Shown: positions 22,406 to 34,314 of the stretch, piece after piece
How the letters are laid out: every line of letters begins with the position of its first letter
Numbering within the stretch: the first letter of the stretch is position 1
Assembly: GCF_032118995.1 (NCBI RefSeq)
Contig: NC_092661.1
Span: 8,680,494 to 8,744,493 of the forward strand
Source: Asterias amurensis
Lineage: Eukaryota; Echinodermata; Asteroidea; Forcipulatida; Asteriidae
DNA length: 64,000 bases
Direction: 5' to 3'
Program-made: the position numbers and the translations under genes
Notes under the pieces: generated by a model
Databases searched by the model: none
Told to the model about the DNA's origin: nothing
Seen by the model: the letters and a program-made list of their open reading frames with translations, nothing else

Positions 22406-23233
22406 CCTTCTCGATTTATCCGTTTAGGAAGAGATCTTTCGAACCTAATACCAAGGGATGCAACGTGTCATACTGAAAACAGGCAACACAATAAATCAAC
22501 TATAGGCTGCTGATGGGCATTGATGATTTTGTGATTTTATGAAGCCAGAATTGACATTTGTTGTGGTAATATTAAGCACAGTTTCATTAGTGAAAAGGGG
22601 AAAAGACTAAAAAGTTGTCAAACCTGATTTTAACGCTGCCCTTGAGTTAAAAACCATCATAGCATAGTGTGGAAGTGTATGAAAACTCTTTTGGAAAATA
22701 AACCTTTGTTAAAAACAGTAAAATGTGAATAACAACGTCCAGCAGAGAGAAGGTTCAAATTAATGAATTAACTATTCACAACGAATCCCTTTAAAACAAT
22801 ATCATTGACCAATCAATTAAAACAGTAGGCCCGGTTGACTGACAAGCGGCCCCCCCCCCCCGCCCTTATCTCATGAATATTTTGCAGGATTTTTCGGGTA
22901 ACTTATGTGCGAAAGAAGAAGAGGGAGCTTGAGTATAGGAACAATCATACCCATAAAAGAGGGAGGGGTGGATTTGCTAAAAATCGGGCATAATGTACCA
23001 TCCCCAAGGCAACACTAAACAGACTCGAGCCACCGTAACAGCGCCACCACGAGGCAGTGCTAAACATCATCATCAGCAGTAAGCATTATTCGCCCCCACT
23101 GCCTTATTTTTTGATGGGGCGAATTTGATGCCATTGGATTATACGTAGCTGAGACCCCTGAGCTGAGATTAAACTCGAAAGCAAACTAAAACAAACTCTG
23201 TAATATTGTGTTATATTTCTATGCATTTTAAAG

Positions 23234-26200
23234 ATGAGATTGAAAAATAAGCACTTCATTGTTCTGGCTGTTGTCGTCACTTTGTGTTGTGTATACTTCT
23301 TTGTCTTTGGTAAGTTCATTTTCGGTATTAAAAAAAAGGATTTGTTGGACGGATTGTGTCGGGCAGTTGGGTTTGTTTACCGTTTACCATGTCATGATGT
23401 TTACTTTGTCTTTGGTCTGAAAAAGTGAAATGCTGTGTATCATAATCTTTGATCCAATGGGGAGGAAATCAACAGTTCCGCACCATTTTCTCTGTTTGTT
23501 ATCTTTACTTTACACTTATTTTCTTACATCTTCCAGAATGATTTATATTTTTAAGGTAGCCCCACTTGTGTGGCCAAGGATTTAGTTGCGATAACGTAAC
23601 CCTCCTCTCGACGGCCGCCCAGGCCGGCCGTCGGGAGGAGGGTTACGTTATCGCAACTACCAAGGATTCAGCTATCCTTAGCCACACAAGTGGGGCTAAT
23701 TTTTAGGGGTAACATGGCCTGGCTGGGTAGTTAATAAACCAATAATTTGAATAAACAAACATGATGATTGAATTTGAAACAGAGTTGAGTTGACAGAATT
23801 TTTCCTTGACCTTGCTTGGCATGGGAAAAAGGTGCCTCATAATCATATAGTTTATAAATGCTGATTAATAATGTAATGTAATATATTGTAACCGATGAGG
23901 TTTTTTGTATTAGTAAAGAGTGTGTGGTCAGGTTCTGGAACGTGCAACAAAAACAGAAAAACAAATTTTGCGGGGTTACCGTAAAGTAAGTTTTACAAAA
24001 TTCAATAATGACTAATCTAATCAATCATGAAAACAATGACAATGTCTGAAAAGTGACAATGACATCCAAATTTCTGCTTTCAGCATTAATAAGTGCGTTT
24101 ATATTTTGTTTTCTTTGACACAATTGTTGTATCAAAGAAAGCTAAATCCCAGACATGAATTAAATGTAATTTTGAAATTGTTAATATTTGGCAAATGTGT
24201 GACAATGGCCCAATATTTACAATTCCGAAACTACATTTTATTTATGATTCACTTGCTCTTCACCCAGAGGTGCATGCCATTATTCCAATGTCAATAAATT
24301 TCCTGTAACTTAATTCCATTTTTCATCTAGGTCGTAGCAGCAATGGAGAAAACAGTCCTCACTGGGAGAGTCGAAAAGTTCTTCGCTTCGACCAAGTCAC
24401 CCGGGATCCATCACGCATCATCACTTACAGCTACCCCATCTCAAACAACGTCAGCATCAGCAATGAGACCATCGACATCTCCAAGGCAATGCCTGATTGG
24501 AAGGAGCTCGACCACAGGATTGTTGTTGTGACGGGTTTTAGCCAGCACTTTGCGTACTTCGGTCTGGGGATGATTGCATCGGTTCAAGCTCATATGCCAC
24601 TCAAGAAGATCATCGTATACAATTTGGGGATTCACCCAAAACTTGTCAAAACGGTAAGGGGTGGTGGGGGTGCTCCTTACTTCACCAATCATCTGGAGAT
24701 TCATTGCACATTGTTAAAACCATCGGACACTTTCGGTAAACAGGTCCAAAGGCCCACACTTTGTGTATCACAACTGATATAAAAAATAACAAACCTGTGA
24801 AAATTTAGGCTCAATCGGTCATCGGAGTCAGGAGAAAATAACGGGGAAAACCCACCCTTGTTTCCGCACGTTTCGACGTGTCATGACATGTGTTTAAAAT
24901 AAATCCGTAATTCTCGACAACTAGAATTTATAATTGTTTTAATGTTTTCCTCAAAAAGTAAAGCATTTCATGGAATAATATTTCAAGAGAAGTCTTTCAC
25001 CATTACCTTCTGTAAACCCTGTAAGTTATTTGTAAATCTGTGAACTTTTTTTTAATTTTGTGCCAAAAGAGTGTATAATGGCAGGCCTGATACTTCACGG
25101 AGGCAACGGAGGCGATTGCCTCCGTTGCCCCTTGTCATTGCCTTGGTGCCCTTGAAATGCTCTAGTAGAAATTTACAATTTCCTCATAGGGTGCCCTTTG
25201 CCAAAGAGAAAAATGCCTTGGTGCCCTTGCCCTTTCAAAAACGAAGCATACAGCCCTGTAATGGCTGTAATGTAGATGATTGATATAAAACAAATGTACT
25301 GTAAAATAACCTTTTTCATTACACCAAAGTTTTAAAAATAAAATAAAAAAAGAGAAAAAAAGGAGGTGGCCTGTAAAAGGAAGCGGGCGGGGACGCTAAA
25401 CATTTATATTTTTTTATACTTATATTGATAATTTTTATCTACACTACGTTGATGCATTACGTTTTTTCTTCGACTTACAGATGAAACAGATGTGTAACGT
25501 TGAAGTGAGACGCTTCAACTTTGATAAATATCCAAAGCATGTACAGAAGACGGACAACAAAGCTTGGAGAGTCTTTGCACTGCTGGTAAGGATCAGAGTT
25601 CATTCGTTTGTGATGCAATAGAACTTGGTAGTAAAATAACTTGAGGAGTGGGTTGGCTCAGTTTGTTTTTTATTTTTGTATGGGGTACAATGTATCGCCG
25701 AACTTACATGTACAAGGCCAGGGCCCAATTTCATAGAGCTGCTTAAGCATCAAATTTTTGCTTAAGCAAAAAATTCATTGCTTAGTAAAATCAGATTACC
25801 GGCCAAGACGCCACTCAATTGTAATGCTAAGTAAACAACAGCTTAATACTCGTCATAAGCAATGTATATGGCAGGACATTTTGGCCAGTAACATGTGTAA
25901 AATTAGCGAGCTATTTTCGTGCTTAAGCAAATTTTTTGCTTAAGCAGCTCTATGAAATTGGCCCCTGATGGCCACTTCCAGGTGAAGGCTACACTTAATT
26001 GATCATTAATGTAATAATGAATGTTTGATTTGTTTTCTTTGGTATCAACCCAGGATGTACTGAATGAGTTTGGTGGCTATTTCTACGTCGACCCTCGCGT
26101 TCGCTTCCGTGCTCCGATAAACCTCCTCATCCCATTTGTGTCGGCTCACCGTGGCTTCATTGCCAAAATGGACAAGTTGAACACAACCTTAGAGATTACC

Positions 26201-26626
26201 CACCCTACCCTTTATCACCTCTTCGGCTTACACGTGGAAGACTTCAACAAGCACTTCCCGAAAGCTCCCGCCATGTCGCAGGACGCTTTTCTCGTTGTCA
26301 ATAGCTCAGAACTGCACACCAAAATCTGGACGCCGCTAGTCACCTGTGCCATGAAGTTTAAGTGTATCGCGCCGTACGGATCGACCCCGGACAATGTTGT
26401 GCCGTACGGACGCATCCACACCAACAGGTATGATTTCACTGCAATGGCGTTGTTGTTGTACCGTACTTTCTTGACACGGTGGTACACCGACTCTAGTATG
26501 AACACCATGCTGGATAAGATACATGATACTATCGAACCAGGGGGCGTACATGACTACATCTGGGCACACTACTGCAATCCACCCAAGAGTGAAGTGGACT
26601 GTAGTGTCCACAAAAACAGGTGCTAA
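23234..26626 (+). CDS. DUF1647-like type II membrane protein (4 exons, complete)
   Basis: Exons 23234-23309, 24331-24653, 25481-25585 and 26054-26626 join in phase through GT-AG introns to give 358 residues. Residues 8-25 (FIVLAVVVTLCCVYFFVF) form a signal anchor after a basic MRLKNKH, so the rest should lie in the Golgi/ER lumen or outside the cell. The core VVVTGFSQHF, GMIASVQAHMP, KIIVYNLG, CNVEVRRFNFDKYP, KAWRVFALLDVLNE and YVDPRVRF follows the pattern I know from DUF1647 proteins of nematodes and other invertebrates, thought to be glycosyltransferase-like. N-glycosylation sequons (NVS, NET, NTT, NSS) suit a luminal domain. A cysteine-rich C-terminus (HYCNPP, VDCSVHKNRC) ends at TAA. Catalytic activity is not shown by the sequence. 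The ATG at 23234 is chosen because it directly precedes the anchor. Confidence 0.85.
23557..23698. mobile_element. Hairpin element with nested second hairpin, about 10-bp flanking repeats
   Basis: TAGCCCCACTTGTGTGGC and GCCACACAAGTGGGGCTA are exact inverses. Removing the 77-bp insertion in the middle plus one duplicate leaves a 56-bp hairpin. The flanks ATTTTTAAGG (23547-23556) and ATTTTTAGGG (23699-23708) look like a target duplication with one mismatch. It lies in intron 1 of the DUF1647-like gene. Confidence 0.8.
23583..23659. mobile_element. 77-bp hairpin MITE with 9-bp target duplication CCAAGGATT
   Basis: TAGTTGCGATAACGTAACCC and its inverse GGGTTACGTTATCGCAACTA enclose a GC-rich loop (GACGGCCGCCCAGGCCGGCC). 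CCAAGGATT flanks it exactly on both sides (23574-23582, 23660-23668). It is inserted in the loop of the outer hairpin. A relative is at 53334-53393. Confidence 0.85.
24714..25083. mobile_element. MITE family J (copy 2)
   Basis: TTAAAACCATCGGACACTTTC at the left and a decayed right end (CCAAAAGAGTGTATAATGGC). The interior matches 16732-17099. Intron 2 of the DUF1647-like gene. Confidence 0.8.
25085..25262. repeat. Interspersed repeat family K (GCCTTGGTGCCCTTG motifs)
   Basis: CGGAGGCAACGGAGGCGATT-GCCTCCGTTGCC forms a local hairpin, followed by TGCCTTGGTGCCCTTGAAA twice and GAAGCATACAGCCCTGTAAT. An inverted partial relative lies at about 51405-51490. Confidence 0.55.
25719..25967. mobile_element. 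MITE family C, full copy
   Basis: Ends CAGGGCCCAATTTCATAGAG and CTCTATGAAATTGGCCCCTG, with subterminal CTGCTTAAGC/GCTTAAGCAG. Intron 3 of the DUF1647-like gene. Fragments or relatives of the family occur near 16012, 29346, 44910, 50520 and 50676. Confidence 0.8.
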
Positions 26627-26988
26627 TAGTGGAATTGATTTTATTGTACAATAGTTGGTTAAGTTCTTTAAAGCAACTAAGTTAGTGAGAGAGTTGTGGA
26701 GTAAAGCCCAGTTAATAGTTTCTGCGAATGCCAACGACCTTTGTAGTCACAGGGATGGTTCTGCTGCGAATGTTTTCGCAAGAGTAGTTCATTTGATTTT
26801 GTGACGTCAAAATTCGTAGTGCATTCGCAGGTACTAGAATTCCGATTTTGTATGTTTTTATTTGATGAGAAATTCAGCAGCTTCTACCAGTTTTTAGTGT
26901 GCAGATAGTGTTTTTTCAGACAGATAGTGCGGCGCAATCGATCGATGGGGTGGATTTACCGAAAGATTGACCGAAGCCAGGAGACAAA

Positions 26989-27303
26989 CAGGGCCCAATT
27001 TCATAGTGCTGCTTAAGTAGAAAATATTGCTAAAACATTTTCTGCTTAGCAAAAAAAAGAAAGTAGTTTAGCTGGTAACCTTAATCTGGTTAGCATAGGC
27101 CCATATTCGGCTCAGGCTAGCTTGGCCCTACGATTGTTTTGACAATTGCATGTGCTTTGCGTAAGTGTTAATGGCTTCAGACCAGAGGACGGAGCCTGAA
27201 GCCAAATCTTAAGCCAAAGCCCTGGATTCGTAAAGGGCCATAGTTTAGTGTTGTGCTTTGCTGCCTTTTGTACTTTTAAAGCAGCTCTATGAAATTGGGC
27301 CCA
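26989..27303. mobile_element. MITE family C with a family E repeat inside
   Basis: CAGGGCCCAATTTCATAGTG on the left and CAGCTCTATGAAATTGGGCC on the right bound an unusually long copy. The extra length is a family E segment at about 27098-27245 matching 12675-12835, so one element was inserted into the other or the two were captured together. Confidence 0.7.
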
Positions 27304-27641
27304 TCTCGTTAGATCTTGCATTTAACCTTTGTAAATGTGTGTTTTAATGTACATTCACTGGTTGATTTCATCTTTGATTTTGTAATACCACATAGATAGT
27401 AACTTTCTCTGCCTCCTATGCAATTTTGTTTTTAATTCTGTTGGTAGTTGGCAAGTAGTTTGTGCTTTTTATTAGCTATGTATATATTTATATTTGTACT
27501 TTCTGAAATTGTGTCAATCATCTTGGATTTTAGAGTATTGTTTATTACTGTATACTTTTATTTTAATCTTGTTATTTTTACATTGATGTTATTATTAACA
27601 GTGTGTGAGTAACTTAGCAGAATGAAGTTATTGTTGACATT

Positions 27642-28011
27642 TTAAAGGAACACGTTGCCTTGGATCCGTCGAGTTGGTCATTGAAAAGCGTTTGTAGCCG
27701 TTTGTTGTTAAATGCATATGGGTAGAAAGATGGTGTAAAAGTAGAATACAATGATCCACACAAACATGCCTCGAAAATGCATGGTTTTCCTTTTACTTCA
27801 TCAACTAACACGGTTGGCCATTTATGGGAGTCAAAATTCTCAGAGAGTTCTCACAGTAAAAGTAAAACCACCCAATTTTGAGGCAAATTTGTGGGGATCA
27901 TTGTTTTTTACTTTTAAAACATCTTTCCAAACATATTATGCATTTCATAACAAGCGTTTACAAGCGGTTTTTATAGACCAACTCGTCCGATCCAAGGCAA
28001 CGTGTTCGTTT
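27642..28011. mobile_element. MITE family B, diverged full-length copy
   Basis: TTAAAGGAACACGTTGCCTT at the left; GATCCAAGGCAACGTGTTCG at the right with the last bases lost. More diverged from the other copies than 8496 and 28552 are from each other. Confidence 0.8.
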
Positions 28012-28551
28012 TATGTTGTGAACAAACCAGGATGTTGTTGTCCTGGTTCTGTTCACTATTTTTCAATGTTCGTCTACTTAATGTTTATATACATAAGTTT
28101 ATACAATCAACCGTAGATAGTAGAAACTGTTTATCCATGCTAATTCAGTCATTGAAACGCACACTGATCCGACAGTGTATGTTCAGATGGGGGTTCAAAT
28201 TGTACAAGGAAAATGGGGACAATCATGCAGACCTTGTGTAACTAGAGTAAAAATTGTAGATGTAATTCGATCTTGATTTGTGTGTGGCAATATTCATTTT
28301 CTTCTTAAAAATATCATAATAATGCACAAAATATTTTTAGAATTTAATAAAAAAACTCAACTGATTTGAGTTTAGAATAAGTTATTTATATCAAGTCATG
28401 CCATATGCTTGAGCCTTTCATACCTATGGGTACTTCGTAAAACTTGGTGGCAGCAGACTTGATGTGTAGCAAATGATGTTACGCAAACACGTTGGTACGT
28501 ACCGTTTTCCAATTGTGGCGCAAAAGGGTTTGCTGCGCTTTCGCATCGGGC

Positions 28552-28941
28552 TTAAAGGAACACGTTGCCTTGGATCGGACGAGTTGGTCAAAACAAAAGC
28601 GTTTGTAACCGTTTTTTATAAAATGCATATGGTTGGAAAGATGTTTTAAAAGTAGAATACAATGATCCACACAAGTTTGCCTCGAAATTGCGTGGTTTTC
28701 CTTCTACTGTGCGAACTAACATGGTCGGCCATTTATGGGGGTCAAAATTTTGACCCCCATAAATGGCCGACGTGTTAGTCGACAAGGTTAAAGGAAAACC
28801 ACGCAATTTCGAGGCATGTTTGTGTGGATCATTGTATTCTACTTTTACAACATCTTTCTACCCATATGCATTTTATAAAAAACGGTTACAAACGCTTTTC
28901 AAAGACCAACTCGACCGATCCAAGGCAACGTGTTCCTTTAA
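28552..28941. mobile_element. MITE family B, full copy near-identical to 8496-8885
   Basis: 390 bp, ends TTAAAGGAACACG...CGTGTTCCTTTAA, centre GGGGTCAAAATTTTGACCCC. By eye only about four bases differ from the copy at 8496-8885, which indicates recent movement. Confidence 0.9.
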
Positions 28942-29770
28942 AGGGACTGTGATGTCATGATCAATGTAGGTACATGGATATGAACTCCCGCTAAGTTACA
29001 GCGTGCACTCTTGGTAGGGAGGGAGGGCATATGCGTGCAGCCTTCTATAATATTAATGATTCATACCCTATTACCAAGTAAAGGCACGGTCACGATTGGT
29101 TGAATGAGCGCGGGCGTATTCTGCGGTGAGCATTTTAACCAATAGAATGCGTTCCCTTTGTGTTGTATCGTTTTTGTTATTGCTGCATTGTGACTTGGTC
29201 TTTACTCCTTCGTTCTAGGAAATCTGCTAATGTTCAGAGCTATCATAACCAATGGAAAATCACCCAGCACTTCCCCTGCCAAGTTTGAAACACTCCTTTT
29301 GTTTATTATTTAGTTAAAGGGAGACTTAATTACAGTGTGATCTTAAGCCAGCAGGGCCCAATTTCATGGCTCTGTTTACTGAGTTATGCGCTTACGATCA
29401 CCATTCTCCGCTTACTGGCAAGCTCCGAATTTCAGACCCTGTTACCAGGTAAACCCATTGTCCTCGAAATGTGTATTTTTGTTTATGTTCAGAGCTAGCA
29501 TAACCAATGGAAAGTTACCAAGCATTAACCTGTCACAAGCATGTTATAAAGAGATCACACAAAAAGAGTAATACTATGCAAAATTGACATTTTTGTAAAG
29601 TTTAATTGTACATGATACTTTTTATATACATAGTACAGTATACATTTACATGGTGTGCAGCATACACTAGGAAACACAAAATATTAAATGCAATAAAGTG
29701 TACTCAAACAAAACAAAACATTCTAATAACAGAATAAGTTGCATTTTGTCATTTTGTCTCTGCTCAAACC
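28942..29770. other. Intergenic, no gene recognised
   Basis: Contains a family C fragment near 29346-29430 (CAGGGCCCAATTTCATGGCTC) and otherwise unremarkable sequence. No supported exon. Confidence 0.4.
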
Positions 29771-30006
29771 CCTATTGACCCCTTGCACGCGCGTCACACG
29801 CGGCGACTGGTGCCACGCTCGCCATGTTGGTGGGCAAGTTAGGTTTACGTGTATTAATGCCGCGTCGTCTAAAATGCGCACTTCACTGCATAACGCACAG
29901 CATACTCTATGCATAGAGTTATATATGAAAACGCACAGTGAACTTGCCCACCAGTATGGCGCATTCAAGATTTTTCTGATGATGACGTCAGGTGAAATGG
30001 GTCAAT
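29771..30006. mobile_element. Probable MITE with inverted ATTGACCC ends
   Basis: CTATTGACCCCTTGCACGCG-CGTCA at the left and TGACGTCAGGTGAAATGGGTCAAT at the right are imperfect inverses. GCCATGTTGGTGGGCAAGTT and AACTTGCCCACCAGTATGGC form a strong inner inverted pair. A family A copy follows immediately. Confidence 0.65.
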
Positions 30007-30008
30007 AT

Positions 30009-30382
30009 GGCACTGGACACTATTGATAATTGTCATATACATGTACCTGTATTCTCACTTGGTGTATCTCAACATATATGCATATAATGACATACCTGTT
30101 AAAATTTTGACCCAATTGGTCATCAAATTTGCAAAATAATAATGGAAGAAAAAATACATGTTTCGCACAAGTTGTGCGCTTTCAGATACCTTGATGTGAA
30201 GAGCTCAAATTCAATCAAAATATATTAGTGTGAAATTACTTCTTTATCAAACACTACATTACTTCAGTGGGAGTCACTTATCACAGTTTATACTATTGAC
30301 AGCTTTCCATTGCTTGTTACCAAGTAAGTTTTTATGGTAGCAGTTATTTTGAGTAACTACACATAGTGTCCAGTGCCATTTA
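30009..30382 (-). mobile_element. MITE family A, diverged full-length copy
   Basis: GGCACTGGACACTATTGATAA at the left and CATAGTGTCCAGTGCCATTTAA at the right. It is internally more diverged than its neighbour at 30423. Confidence 0.8.
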
Positions 30383-30422
30383 AGAATTAGTTTACAGGAT
30401 TGGTGACGGTAAAAACATTTTG

Positions 30423-30800
30423 TTTAAAGGCAGTGGACACTATTGGTAATTGCTCAAAATAATTATTATCATAAAACGAGTAAAGGGGAGAGGTTGATGG
30501 ACTAAAACATTGTGAGAAGCGGCTCCCTCCTATGAAGTGCCACAGTTTTCGAGAAAGAATAATGTTTCCACGAATTTGATTTTGAGACCTCAGATTTAGA
30601 ACTTGAGGTCTCGAAATCAACCATCTAAACATACACAACTTCGTGTGACAAGGGTGTTTTTTTCTTTCATTATTATCTCGCAAGTTCGATGACCGATTGA
30701 GCTCAAATTTTCACAGGTTTGTTATTTTATGCATATGTTGAGATACACCAACTGTGACAGCTAGTCTTTGACAATTACCAATAGTGTCCACTGCCTTTAA
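30423..30800 (+). mobile_element. MITE family A, full copy
   Basis: TTAAAGGCAGTGGACACTATT to AATAGTGTCCACTGCCTTTAA, with the central GAGACCTCAGATTTAGAACT palindrome. In tandem with the copy at 30009 but in opposite orientation. Confidence 0.9.
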
Positions 30801-32439
30801 CGTTGGTCTGAAAGCTTATTAATTATGAAGTTCATACAACCAGTAGACTGAAATAGTTCCAGTTTACTTTCCATTTAGGAGGGTTGACTGAATAGGTGTA
30901 CTGCGTAGATGCATTCACCACAGGATATTTAAAAAAAAAAACAGTGGATGATATTGAATTGTCAGACAGTAGGAGGGTCGACTGTTTACCATGCGTCTAT
31001 CACAAGAAAATATTACACAAATATAACATGGTTTTAGGGTGACTAGTCGATATTAGCTCCCCGCGGTATTGGAAGTTGACAAACTAATTCCCGATACATA
31101 TTCAGTTACCGGAACATGAGTTTTGAGCAAGAGAAAATGATTACAGTGAAACAAAATGCTTTTCAAAAAAGTTTGTTCATGTGTTGGATGTCGCTAAGAG
31201 AGTGCTGTTTGTGCGTGTATACAAAACGGTGCCACGATCAATAGCGCCCGGGGATGACGTCGCGCAATGGTAGTGCGCATGACAAGTAGAATAGCTCCCG
31301 GGGAACTATTACTTGTCATGCGCATTTACCACTTGCGTGAATACTCACGTGCACCCTTGGTAGTTAGCAAAATTAACACCTGGCACGTGATGATGAATGG
31401 ACCAATGAGAACTCGACTCTCTGTCATGATTATGTATGAGGTTTAGTAATATAGGTTGCCATCTACAGAGAAGCCAACATTTGCATATTGCAATTAGGGA
31501 TACTCTTTCACAACAAAGATATTTAGATTTACATTCAACATAAAAGGGGGAAAAATCTCCTTGACCAGGGTGATTTCAAAATAGTGTTCATCAGAACATG
31601 CTAAGATTGGTTTATTTTCAAAGAACTTTCTGCAGAATTAAAGAAAGTTGGCAGCTCTGTATCTTTCTTTAAGTGGATGATAGAATGATCAAACAGTAGG
31701 AGGGTTAAAGAAAAACTTATTTGTTAGTGTATAATATATATTTAAAAAAACTACTTTTTTCACAACAGTGAAAAAATACAATGAATACAACACAGTACTT
31801 GCTACACCCTTTAACACTGCACAAAGTTTCACACACACATTGATTCCCTTATTAATATTTCCTCTGATTGTTCAACACGGTGACTATTAACATTTCATTC
31901 CAAAGTAATTTTGCATCCAGTTCAAACCCAAATCAACAAAGACAGTTGTCTGTTTTAGATAGAAATTTTCAACATATTAGAGTCACAGAAATATTACAAG
32001 TTGTATGTCATGTTAAATGGCTACAAGTGTTTATCGTCATTTTATCTGATACTTGATCAGAGTAAATTTTGAAACATGGAAAACAAATGTGTCTGTACAT
32101 GAACAATACAAAGAGGATTTTTTTTTGTCCCAGTCAATAAAGTTAATTCCAACCCAGTTTTTGATTGAATATTATCAAGATTCAGGAATGAACTAAAATT
32201 CTTCATACGAAAACATGCAGACCATTTAATTTCAAATTTAAAACATCATCACTTTTTATTTTTTGTTTTAAACAAAAAATTGCACTTGAAGGTTATCAAT
32301 CACAGTGTTATTGAACACCAAGGAAACAGGAGGTAGAAAACTTGTTATTATTTTCAAATTTTTGTAAAGACTCTATCAATTGAAAAGTTTAGTTCACGAA
32401 ACTGAACTTGACATTGGGCCCCTCTTTAAGGGGGACACC
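30801..32439. other. Intergenic, no gene; short hairpin at 31267-31333
   Basis: AT-rich. TGCGCATGACAAGTAGAATA and TATTACTTGTCATGCGCA flank CCCGGGG, forming a hairpin of about 57-67 bp near 31267-31333. The rest shows no recognisable repeat or exon. Confidence 0.5.
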
Positions 32440-32824
32440 TTAAAGGCAGTGGACACTATTGGTAATTACTCAAAATAATTATTGGCATAAAACCTTTCTT
32501 GGTTACGAGTAACGGGGAGAGGTTGATAGTATAAAACATTGTGAGAAACAGCTCCCTATGAAGTGACGTAGTTTTCGAGAAAGAAGTAATTTTCCACGAA
32601 TTTGATTTCGAGACCTCAAGTTTAGAATTTGAGGGCTCGAAATCAAGCACTCACACAACTTCGCTTGACAACGGTGTTTTTTTTCTTTCATTAGTATCTC
32701 GCAACTTCGATGACCGATTGAGCTCAAATTTTCATAGGTTTGTTATTTTATGCATATTATGTTGAGATACACCAACTGTGAAGACTAGTCTTTGACAATT
32801 ACCAATAGTGTCCACTGGTTTTAA
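32440..32824 (+). mobile_element. MITE family A, full copy
   Basis: TTAAAGGCAGTGGACACTATT at the left and ATAGTGTCCACTGGTTTTAA at the right. Confidence 0.9.
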
Positions 32825-32851
32825 ACCTAATGGTGTCTCTACATACATGTA

Positions 32852-32950
32852 CTGGGGTGGATTTCACAAGGAGTTAAGACGAGTCTTATCTTAAGTCCTA
32901 ATTTAGGACTACTAGCCTTAAAAGTTTTTAATATCTTCTTTGTGAAATTG
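32852..32950. mobile_element. MITE family D (copy 2, short)
   Basis: CTGGGGTGGATTTCACAAGG, paired CCTAATTTAGG motifs, then CTTCTTTGTGAAATTGATCA. Confidence 0.65.
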
Positions 32951-33463
32951 ATCACATTACACGAGCTCAAAGCTTGCAGGGTTTAACCTTTACAGAGAGC
33001 ATAGAGTCCACAAGCAGCTTGTATTAAAATGCCTAGAAATAGTAAAGGTCAGGATATGCCGTTTCATATGTTAACGTAGTACAATTTGTTAACGCAGCTA
33101 CCAAAACAAATTTTCTGTTTCATGTTATTTTGTTGACATTATGATTTATACTGGGTGCGTTCGATTAGCTTCCCCAGGTCGACCCCGATCTGCCCCCGGT
33201 ACGTTCGAATAGCTTTGACGTCATTCCAGGGGCTCACAGAAATGAATGGTCTCTAATGGGTTAGGTATCTAAAGATAAATAATTCACTGGAGGTTTATTC
33301 ACAGAAATCCTTGTGAGAAAAAAAGCACTTTTGAAGTATAAGATACAAGTACGTGCAGTGTTCATATATCTATTAGAAAGGCAAGGTAACACAAGTCTGA
33401 CATTAATTGTGTGTCACTCAGAAAAATAGTGGCACATTGTGCTAGTGTCCAGCAAGGCACAGT

Positions 33464-33680
33464 AAGGGCCTTGTCACACGAGGCAACTTTTGCAGGCAAC
33501 TTGGAGGCAACCAACTGCAGTGCATACTACAGGACCACTTTGGTAGCACATGAGTCAATTTTCAAACATTGTCTTACGATCCACAATCGAAATATGTGAA
33601 CATTCAAATGTGAATGCCGTTTCTTCATGGAGATTGCCTGGAACTGGTTGCCCGTAAATTGCCTCGTGTGACATGGCCCT
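33464..33680. mobile_element. About 217-bp MITE with AGGGCCTTGTCACACGAGGC ends
   Basis: AGGGCCTTGTCACACGAGGC at the left and GCCTCGTGTGACATGGCCCT at the right are near-perfect inverted repeats. Inner CAACTTTTGCAGGCAACTTGG and CTGGAACTGGTTGCCCG are also partly inverse. Seen once in this window. Confidence 0.75.
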
Positions 33681-33916
33681 AACAGATAACAATATGTGAC
33701 AACTCAAGCTGAAATAAGGCCCTTTTCAGAGATTGTGCAAATGGGAAAGTGAACCAAAAGAACAAACACCTCTGATATAAATGTAGTTTGAGCCACATTC
33801 AACATTGTTGAGAAATATTTTTTATATTAAGCCATAATTTTGTGGTACTTGAAAGCTCCCGTAGATGAACACAGTTTTGATTTTGTTTTACCACATCATG
33901 GTGCCTAGTGTCATAT

Positions 33917-34094
33917 TTAAAGGCAGTGGATACTATTGGTAATTACTCCAAATAATTATCATCATAATACCTTTAGATTACGAGTAATGGGGAGAGGTTG
34001 ATGGTATAAACCATTGTGAGAAACAGCTCCCTCTGAAGTGACGTAGTTTTCGAGAAAGAAGTAATTTTTCACGAATTTGATGTCGAGACCCAAA
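33917..34094 (+). mobile_element. MITE family A, left half
   Basis: TTAAAGGCAGTGGATACTATT to GAATTTGATGTCGAGACCC, ending at the central palindrome. Confidence 0.8.
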
Positions 34095-34314
34095 GTTCCC
34101 ATTTCCTAGAAAGAGTAGACATGTGGAAACTGTCCATGTGGCCTACATAGCTAATTGGCTGGCTGTGATCCTAAGACCATGGTCACCGCCTTCTGATTGG
34201 TTAAGGCACCCAGTAGGAAACTCCAACCCAGTGGTTCTCCTTGCTGGTCATTCTTATACAAGCAGTGAGAGAATACACAACAAGTTCCATTTCTTCCACC
34301 AACACATTAATTAA

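Larger units (their letters stand above)
19821..23233. other. Intergenic region, no gene recognised
   Basis: AT-rich DNA with two degenerate tandem arrays, a decayed family B copy and a poly-C tract near 22850. No exon with recognisable similarity was found. The last few hundred bases should hold the promoter and 5' UTR of the DUF1647-like gene. Confidence 0.4.
26627..28351 (+). other. 3' flank of the DUF1647-like gene with MITEs and a possible poly(A) signal
   Basis: No further coding sequence. AATAAA at 28346-28351 is a possible polyadenylation signal. The UTR end cannot be fixed from sequence. The stretch contains a family C element with family E inside it, and a family B copy. Confidence 0.3.
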
